A stretch of 64,000 nt of DNA, taken from Neodiprion pinetum. Its lineage: Eukaryota > Arthropoda > Insecta > Hymenoptera > Diprionidae. Below are positions 56,226 through 64,000 of this stretch, one piece after another. The position numbers were made by a program, and so were the translations under genes. Every line of letters starts with the position of its first letter. The stretch's first letter is position 1. A model generated the notes under the pieces. The model had not been told where the DNA came from, searched no databases, and saw only the letters and a list, made by a program, of their open reading frames with translations. The DNA lies in the NCBI RefSeq assembly GCF_021155775.2, contig NC_060236.1, positions 8,477,087 through 8,541,086 of the forward strand, in the 5' to 3' direction.

Positions 56226-57758
56226 ATCCTATTTATAATCCGTTGCAACCGAATTGCCGGGCAGTCTGCCAGGAATTTTCAAGCTTAGCCTCGCCTTCGT
56301 TCTATTTAGTTGTTTCATTTTGTTTTTCTTCAGTACAAATTTTTTTTTTCATTCTAATTATCTTTTTTATTTCGATTTCAAACAGAGAACATCAGGTGCA
56401 ACCTCAATCATGATAAAATAAAAAAACCGGAGAATGGAATTACTCGTATTAACAAAAATGTTGACTTTATTGTAATTATTTGTGAAAAATTGTTGAAAAA
56501 AAAAACTGTTAATCTATTTTACGAATACGATACAAAAAATACTCGAATATCTTTAGATTTTTAAAGGCATCTCTTTGCATCAAACAAGACTGTCAAGTGA
56601 TAGGATGTATATGTTTAGATCATTGATATGTACATAATAATGACCGATGATTAATTCGTGCAATTTATGCATATGTGTACTCGTTTCTTGAAATAAAGAA
56701 AAATAAAAAAATAAAAAATGTATTTCTGTTGAATATCGTGTATTTAGCATAAGTCTCGTACAGTACAGGCGGTAGCGAATAATCGTATATTGTTTCGATA
56801 CATAAAATGTGTCCGAAACAACCTTGTCAGAAACATAGAGAACGTGTGATTCAGATGCAACCCGATCCCACGCACGCCTCTCATTCGTCAGTCTGGATAC
56901 GGATTAATTAGCATATGACACGAGATTTGAAGCTTGTGTATTATTGCGGACGAGTGAAAGATTAATTTATATTCATCTATAATAATTATACTACGATACA
57001 AAGTAGACGTTTCAGCCTCTTATTCTGCAGCTGTAAGTTATAAAAGGAACGAAAAATTGATTCGTGATTAACCTCGAGTAGCAATAATTATTCAGCCAAC
57101 AGAAATTTTATTTTGTCACATCCTTTTTCGATATTCAATGTTTTCAATCAATCTCGTCTTACGAATAGAAAATGGGGCAAAATTCGGACAGGATATAATG
57201 CGGTAGATTCGCACGAGCTTTTTTCCGATAAATTACAACACCAGTGTATCTCGATACGTCCGATTCCCCTTTTCCTTCTTCGTAAGCCCGTTCGATATTA
57301 ATAATTATAGAATATGTACGGGAAATATGAACTACATGACGCTACATAAGACGGAATTCTCTGTACTTCGTATGAATAATAAAATCGTTATAAAAAAAGT
57401 TACGTTCCTTTAATCGAGGGGATTTCATCAAATTTTTGTCGTATATTGATTTTTTATTATACAAATTCGCATATCCTTGACCGTTTTTATTTTATGCGTA
57501 TCCTGGAGAAAGAGACCAGAGAATCAAAGAAATGGGAGGAAAAAAGCGGCGACTTCTTCGAAAGAGTGAAATTTGCCATGGCAGGATTGGTCACGTATCG
57601 AGACGCGGAATGCGGAATTAATTGATCCGCGATACTTGTTTACGATACAGCGAGTGAAGAAAAAATAAAACCTATCTTTGCTTTCTAAAATATCTGAACC
57701 ATATGTACCGGAAGCGAAGAAACTTCCGGCAAGGATTCGAATCGATTTTAAATATCCG

Positions 57759-57859
57759 TACATTAGAGCGGTTCTTATTTTCTTATGGTTCTTATTTGGA
57801 TTTTGGGGGTTAGGGCGAAGAAATTCCAACATTACAAAAATAAGAACCACCCTAATGTA
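57759..57859. mobile_element. ~100-bp MITE with TA-flanked inverted ends
   Basis: The left end TACATTAGAGCGGTTCTTATTTT and the right end AAAAATAAGAACCACCCTAATGTA are inverted copies with two or three mismatches, bounded by TA on both sides as in Tc1/mariner-type MITEs. GGTTCTTATTT recurs internally. No coding capacity. Confidence 0.75.
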
Positions 57860-57973
57860 TATAATACATGATGTGCACATAGACATGTAACGTACGGATG
57901 AACGCGATTACCGAGTGAAGAAGGAATTGTAGAAGAGGCGGTGAAAGGGCCAAAAGCCCGAGGCAATACTCAC

Positions 57974-58017
57974 TCCAATAACCTTTTCAGCAGCGAAAGC
58001 TTGTTCATGATATACAT
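57974..58017 (-). CDS. Candidate alternative first exon (MYIMNKLSLLKRLL)
   Basis: On the minus strand, TTGAAAATG opens 14 codons and two bases, ending at donor TTGGA|GTGAGTAT. Phase 2 would fit Sarm exon 31114-30841 but not 35414. Start context and donor are good, but the exon is tiny and unsupported by homology. Confidence 0.25.
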
Positions 58018-58857
58018 TTTCAATCATTCGTCGCAACTTTCCCATTCAGCAATAATACGTTCAATTGACCCGACTATACGTAATTGACGAGGAGAATCGG
58101 TCAGCGGTTATTCTCTGATCCCCAATTAACCAACTTCTTGATTTATCTCTTCGCGGATGTTGCTTGTTTTCTTTCCCTTTTTCTTACCTCAGTTTCTATT
58201 TTTACTCACATTCAGATAAAACACGCAATAACTAAACCTGTACAAGTAATAACGGGGCAAACAAGAAGTTGAGAATAAAAGGATAAGTCAAGTGAGTCAA
58301 TAACGCGTCTCAATATTTTGTACATAATTCATTCGGGATTCGTAATCGAAGAGAATGAGAATCGGTACGTAACGCGTGAAAAGGATCGCGAATAATCTGA
58401 AATCTGAAATTTGATGCTACACTTCGAGTAACGAGCAACGATTAATTACTATAATCACAATTATTGTTTCAATTTTTTTTCTTCTCTTTCTTTTACCCCG
58501 GCGAAACTTGCGATCATTGAGTGATCGAGGGGCGGGCATCGGGCGATGATTCTAATAACACGTTCGAGAGAAGATCTGCATATCCAGTTTTCTCGACGAG
58601 GGCTGTCAGCATTTAACAGGTGAGCAAGGTGAATCATCCACGGAATGCACGAGGCGTGAGAGAAGTGAGAAGAGGAGGGGGAAATAAAAGGTGTAGAAAA
58701 GTGTTACACGACGAGATGATTCACCCGGCGTTACGTTCTTATCGAACAATCGTCTCTCTTCTTATCTTCCATACGAGTCTTCATTTGGCTGTTTACCCGA
58801 CCGATGACAATGCAGAGCTGGTTGTACGAACGCACAATGATACCGATGATAGCAGTT

Positions 58858-58882
58858 TTTTTTTTTTTTTTTTTTTTTTTTT
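58858..58882. repeat. Poly-T tract
   Basis: About 25 consecutive T. Confidence 0.95.
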
Positions 58883-59546
58883 GCGGGGCGCAGAGAAAAA
58901 AAATAATGGAATGTACGAACGACCTTCCAGAGTCGATGAATTCGAATGACTTGGCGTCTTCGAGCGTGAATTCAAACGTCTAGGCTAATCGAATTCGAGT
59001 CAATTTTTATGACTTGTTACCGAATTTATTCCCGAGGATTCGTACACTTGAAAATCATCAACATTGATTTCAAGTTACTTGTATCGATTTTTATTTTATC
59101 ATCTGATTTTCATTGACTTCTAATGGCGCCCCTGATTTCCGAGAACTCACAACGCATCGCTTGATATCACCTGTAACGCTGAGTAATATGGAAAGCCAAT
59201 GAAAAAAAAAGACCCGATAAGATGGAAATCATTGGAGTGTCAAGGAATTGAAATCATTCGTCGTTTATCGCTGTTTCTACGCTTGTCGATTCCATCAATA
59301 CGCTATCGTGTGATTTCGGGTGACTCGGTACGATTTCGGTTATCTAGGTTAATTCCTCGTTATTCCAAAGAATATTTCAGTCATTCAAGTTTCCTTGATT
59401 GACGATACGATTTCAAGTTATTAAATTTATAAGCTCCTTGTGCGAATCGGCACACTTTAAATATCACAATTTTGGAGACGAAGGTAAAAAGGGACGTTGA
59501 AAAATTGCTCATTGTGGAGGTAATTAACAAGTTTAACCGGATAAAA

Positions 59547-59572
59547 AAATATATATATATATATATATATAT
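59547..59572. repeat. (TA)n microsatellite
   Basis: About twelve AT units after an A run. Confidence 0.95.
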
Positions 59573-60452
59573 TGAATTTGAGGAGTTTTGATCACAATAA
59601 ATTGATTTCAAACAATTAAAACCATAATTGGCAGAGAAAACTGACAGAGTTTGACGGTCACATAAATCAACCTGTCTCTAGGCCAATTTTAAACCGCGCG
59701 GCGATCTCGAACTGCGAGAGAAGTCAAATAATCATCAATCTTCGTCCGTCTGACTATTGTAACATCGTTAAGCACAGTGATCGTATTGTCATCAACGACT
59801 CATAACGATGATCGACGGGAGCAATGCGAACAGAATGCGAAATACGTACAATCGTGAAGGGGAGTCGATGTGATAAAAGGTCGAACTTGTTGCTCTTCGA
59901 ATCTATTGTCGCTCAATCGTACGAAAAATTACACCTACTCTTGCGAGTTCTATTAGGTATACTGGCAAAAATACGTCCGCGATGACATCAGTTTTTTGTA
60001 CAGTACGCTAGTAGGATTAGTCAGAAAAATAACAATACGAAATCATTGTTATTTCACATTGCAATCAACTGTCTTTGCAAAGACAGATTACCTTTTTAAT
60101 TACGAATTTTGACATACGAGTGTTTTTCACACTTTCGAAAAACTGAAGGACGAAAAAGAAAACTTCAAACAGTGTTCAAATTCCGCCGGAATTAAACCGA
60201 TTAGGTTTGCTCGTAACTTTCGTTTGTTCAAAGCAAGCATACGGTAGAGGGAGCTGCCGTAGCGCGGGAAACGGGGGAAAATTTGAATTTCGCAATGTTT
60301 TTAACTGGCACAAAACATCCGTCTGATCAACAATTAATTCTGCAGAGATTGATTGGACAGGATCAAGCATACCGTTGTAGCTCATGGTCCAGTTATTATG
60401 CAAGTGACAAAACCAAAAAAAAAAAAAAAAGAACCTGAAACTCTTTTCAATT

Positions 60453-60579
60453 GTGAAATGTAATTGTGGTTCAACGGCGCCCGACCGGCATCGCTGTGAA
60501 GTGCGTAAGGAAGGCTTACATACAGCATCGCAAGAAGATTTGTATGAGTCACTTAAGAATGCTGCAGAAATTCTTCAGG
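60453..60579 (+). CDS. Candidate exon, unrecognised
   Basis: A plus-strand frame reads KCNCGSTAPDRHRCEVRKEG then LHTASQEDLYESLKNAAEIL and Q, ending exactly at a donor CTTCAG|GTGAAC. The composition looks protein-like and the amphipathic ESLKNAAEIL suggests a helix. The upstream acceptor is unclear. A following acceptor at 60720 exists, but joining gives only nine more codons before a stop. Confidence 0.25.
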
Positions 60580-60652
60580 TGAACGCATCGGGGTTTCCCT
60601 TTTCTCTTTTTCGGCTCGTACCCCGGCGCTCCCTTTTTATCTTTTCCTCGCT

Positions 60653-60698
<46 letters not shown>

Positions 60699-60715
60699 CT
60701 CTCTCTCTCTCTCTA
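60653..60715. repeat. (CT)n microsatellite
   Basis: About thirty CT units with one GTGT interruption. It ends in ACCCAG, which resembles a splice acceptor at 60720. Confidence 0.95.
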
Positions 60716-60720
60716 CCCAG

Positions 60721-60915
60721 GTTAGTGGAACAGTGTCCCATGGTCCCTAAACGATTATTCAGGAATGTCTACGCGTTTTTGTACCAGGGGGGCCCTTATT
60801 ATGTACCTCAGCGTTCGGGGAACGTCGAGAGGATCGGAGGGATCGGTTTTCGGTATGCGAAGTATTCCTACAGGGAACATTGCAAGAGAACCGCGTTTCG
60901 TCATATCCGGTCTTA
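60721..60915 (+). CDS. Candidate exon after (CT)n acceptor, unrecognised
   Basis: After (CT)nACCCAG, one frame stays open: LVEQCPMVPKRLFRNVYAFL through CKRTAFRHIRS to a TAA at 60913. Its phase does not match the 60453-60579 exon. No family recognised; it may be chance. Confidence 0.15.
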
Positions 60916-61933
60916 ATAATTATGTCATACTCGTGCATTATTATATCTTCACCGAATAATTTCTTATCGCGCAAGTACAACGCGAAGTTTTCTTTTTCGT
61001 GCATAGTAAATGTGTAATCGAGTTCAAGGATCCGTAATATGGAAATTCCAATTCCGAATTCTTACGACATTAAACACGACTTTAGGCATGGAGTTCTAGT
61101 TATCTTTTATTTATATCAAATATTGCCCCGCATGTATCTACACACGATTCTTGGAATTATTTACCAGCATACGAGTAGGTGGGTAGAATGCTTCATTAAT
61201 TATATCTCCAACGTAACTATATTTAACCGATAACAGGCACTGATAATATTATATAAGTCTTTTCTCAACAAACCTGTGTGTTCGTGTGGTTAGATATGTA
61301 ACGTATTTATTATCAATATGAATCATTCTCCGCGTATAGCGTATTTAATCAGAGGCCTTTTTTTTCACACGATTCCGTGAATGAGGAAAATTATACAATA
61401 TGCTTGCGTTCAAGCGAACGAAGAAACGAATGTCATAATTTTTGACGTAGAGAAAAGAAGGAAATATAAAGGGCTAAGTAATTGTTCGGGAAAAGAAATA
61501 TTTCAATCGCGTATAAAATGATTTTCCATCATGAAACATTTTCACAGATTTCGAAGGAAGTCAGTCGAGAATTCTTCATACGGTTATTTGTTTATGTCTC
61601 ATCGATAAAAGGTATTCCGAGATGAAAAATATAAAAATAAAAAAAAAAAAAAAAATAAAAAAAAAAAATGTAACACACCCAACAAACATTCCACACCTTT
61701 GAATTAGTCCAAGAAATCGAAAATCCCTCTGATCCTGTATTATGTGTATACATGTGAATAATATGTACACAAGTGCTATATTCGCATCAAAAGATAAAGT
61801 TTAGATTTCGTCGAGGAATTTCATCGTCATCGCCTTCTATTTACTCATAAAACAATTACGCTTCCACGGTTTCTTATCGCTCCACATTTATGTCTAAAGT
61901 ATACCGGTCATCTTTATACCGTCATAGACATTG

Positions 61934-62125
61934 CAGTGGGTATATAGATGTGCGATTACGTGACGTTCGGTTTTTATTTTGAATTTGATTAAACTTTTCG
62001 CCCTGTCCCAATTAATCTTCGGACGATAATCGCCTTTAACGTCACTGATGTAATTATAACGATGTCGACGCCACGTGATGTCCGATCAGGATTCTAATCA
62101 ATCTCCGATTACGATATACCCACTG
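61934..62125. mobile_element. Short inverted-repeat element (CAGTGGGTATAT ends)
   Basis: CAGTGGGTATAT at 61934-61945 and its exact complement at 62114-62125 bound 192 bp. CAGTG-type ends occur in hAT-like MITEs, but no 8-bp target duplication is visible, so the call is weak. Confidence 0.35.
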
Positions 62126-62223
62126 TCTGATCGTGAAAAGAATTTCTAGAATTTCCCACTGCCATTTTATTCGTACTCTATCCTATAATGATGATGCATG
62201 TACAGTAATATTCATTCATGCTT

Positions 62224-63013
62224 TCCCGTTCTGCATGGCTACTTTATTTTGGGTCCGAAACAAAATGTGAACTCGATTCTTTACGAATTATATGACAATG
62301 ACTCCTAATTATGGAGGGTAGAGGTTAGGAGGACTATCTCCGTGTATAGAAAGTGCCAGTAAAGTAGAGTACATATGAGATTGCGTCGCTGTAGCAAAAG
62401 GGACATATTTAAAAGAAAGCGTCAAGAATTGTTTTAGCAGGATAGAATTAAACGGAGAAAGATAGATATCCGCTTTGCGAAGGCGCTGTTTTCAGAAAAC
62501 TTATGAAATGATAATTTCAAGTCCCAATTAAATAAAGTTATTTGTTCCATTTATTAAATCTGTCGTTAGCAAATTTGAAATTTAAGAATGGGTATCAATA
62601 ACGTCTCGTGGCAAGTTTTTAGGTTATATTGAGCATATTTTCATTTCACTACGTTAGCAGTTGACCGTGCACTTAGGGCACTTTTATCATCTAATCTAGT
62701 CATCGCAACTACTTCGATATTTTACTACTTCCCTTTGACATACCTCACTTCATCTATAACGGCCATGTTCAGGTTGAACCCTTATTGTTTATCAGCGCTA
62801 GTATATAACAAGTCTGGTGACTTATTGAACCGCTAATTGCCGCTTTGTAGCAAACACTTTTCCATTTCAAAACTCAGATGACATTGTCCTCCTTACCTCT
62901 ACCCTCCATACTCTCAATCTCTCACGTCAGGTGCATCGTCATTCATTGTCACATAATTCGTATAGAAGCGCATTTTGTTTCGAACCCAAAACAAGGTAGC
63001 CGGAAAGGGAAGG
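62224..63013. mobile_element. ~0.8-kb non-autonomous element with ~100-bp diverged inverted ends
   Basis: The left side (GGCTACTTTATTTTGGG...GAAACAAAATG, ATTATATGACAATGA, TATGGAGGGTAGAGG) is mirrored on the right side (62895-63003) with ~80% similarity, including CCTCTACCCTCCATA and CATTTTGTTTCGAACCC. The centre has no transposase ORF. Superfamily undetermined. Confidence 0.65.
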
Positions 63014-64000
63014 CATTAGTGAATATTACTGTGCAACCGGTGGGCGGATACTCTGATATTACCTTCAAACGTATTGGCCACTTGCCGCCGAGATTTGGCC
63101 AGCTTTAACATGAGTTGAGATACCCGGAAGTTCACTTCATTTTGCATGAATTAACGGAAATAATGAAATGTACAATAAGAGTGATATTACATACAAAACA
63201 AAAACATTTTCGTTTACTTGGAGTGGAATATAGCATAGAATGATCCGTCTGTCAATGTGTGATGTTAAATTTATAGTATAATTATAAAAATACCAATGGC
63301 TAGATTCACTTATTTACCGGGATTTTAAATTACAACAATCTGTTTTTGAGTCTAAATAAAGCATAAACAGAAAGAAGCATTGAAAGATAAGAGCTACTTT
63401 ACGTTACGTTACTCCGAGGTTCCAGGCGACATCTAGACGTCAGAGTGGCGAGGCTTTGCGACTAGGTAGTCGTATCGACGGATAAATAATACGAATCGCT
63501 GTGGTTGCGGGGTATTCTTTAATTGTTATTTCGTTTTTTTTTTGTTTTTTACTTGCTAGTTTTAACTTTGGTTTTATTACAATGATTGTCAGTGAATGGT
63601 CAATTTTCTTTTTAAAATTCAGACTTTTTTAATAACATCGTGCATACCAGTTTTGCAATTTGACACGCATAAACTCAATCCGCTATTTTGAGTAGTACAA
63701 TACGTTAAAAAATTTCAAAATAATCTGAGATATGACGTGAATTAAGCATATCAAGTAACTAATTGAATTATCGTCAAGAAATGTTATTTAAATACAACAT
63801 ATTTTTCTGCTAACCCTCCGAACAAAATACGGTAATAAATTGTATCAAGAATAATGATCGTTTTTCATATATGAGAGTTTAATCTATTTATCGTTACCCG
63901 CTTAATCGGCCAATATTTACAATATTTTGCATCAGCTTTCAGGTAAGAAAAAAAAAATTGATACAATAAATTAAAATTTCCCAAGAATCTTTACTTTTTC
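63014..64000. other. Gene-free right edge
   Basis: AT-rich, with one more CpG-containing patch around 63410-63500. No gene supported on either strand. Confidence 0.35.

Overview
This is an AT-rich animal nuclear sequence with long introns, GT-AG splicing, many microsatellites and abundant transposon debris. The two recognisable genes, a centromeric histone H3 (CENP-A) and an arthropod-type Sarm/Ect4, point to an insect. CpG-rich islands suggest a hymenopteran, possibly a sawfly, but that is a guess from texture. A CENP-A gene argues against the holocentric insect lineages known to have lost it.

Layout. 1-10537 is a tandem satellite of 335-bp monomers (about 31 copies, running off the left edge) with higher-order structure. 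It is followed by two divergent, decayed monomers (10697-11176). 11836-12947 is a foldback element with ~438-bp inverted arms, inserted in a 24-bp minisatellite. 13370-14739 (+) is an intact four-exon CENP-A gene (142 codons) whose short exons do not show up as one long ORF. From 16670 leftward-reading to 35414, and probably to 48292, is Sarm (minus strand, ARM-SAM-SAM-TIR NAD hydrolase). CENP-A and Sarm are convergent, and their candidate polyadenylation signals overlap around 15360-15590. 35415-64000 is upstream or first-intron sequence of Sarm, with candidate first exons, CpG-rich promoter-like islands, MITEs and simple repeats, and no confidently identified second gene.

Main discovery candidate. 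The Sarm stop codon at 18389-18391 sits in the context TGA-CTA-G, the best known leaky stop context in animals. The frame stays open through the splice junction into a final exon of 336 codons carrying four copies of an RSRS(L/M)(D/E) motif and a polybasic C-terminus. The exon holding the stop is 219 nt and phase-symmetric, so skipping it also fuses the TIR domain in frame to the same tail. The sequence therefore predicts a second, ~340-residue-longer form of Sarm, made by readthrough, by exon skipping, or both.

How the genes relate: CENP-A defines centromeric chromatin and Sarm controls NAD-dependent axon degeneration and innate signalling. I see no functional link beyond adjacency. The nearness of a CENP-A gene to a satellite array is notable but may be coincidence.
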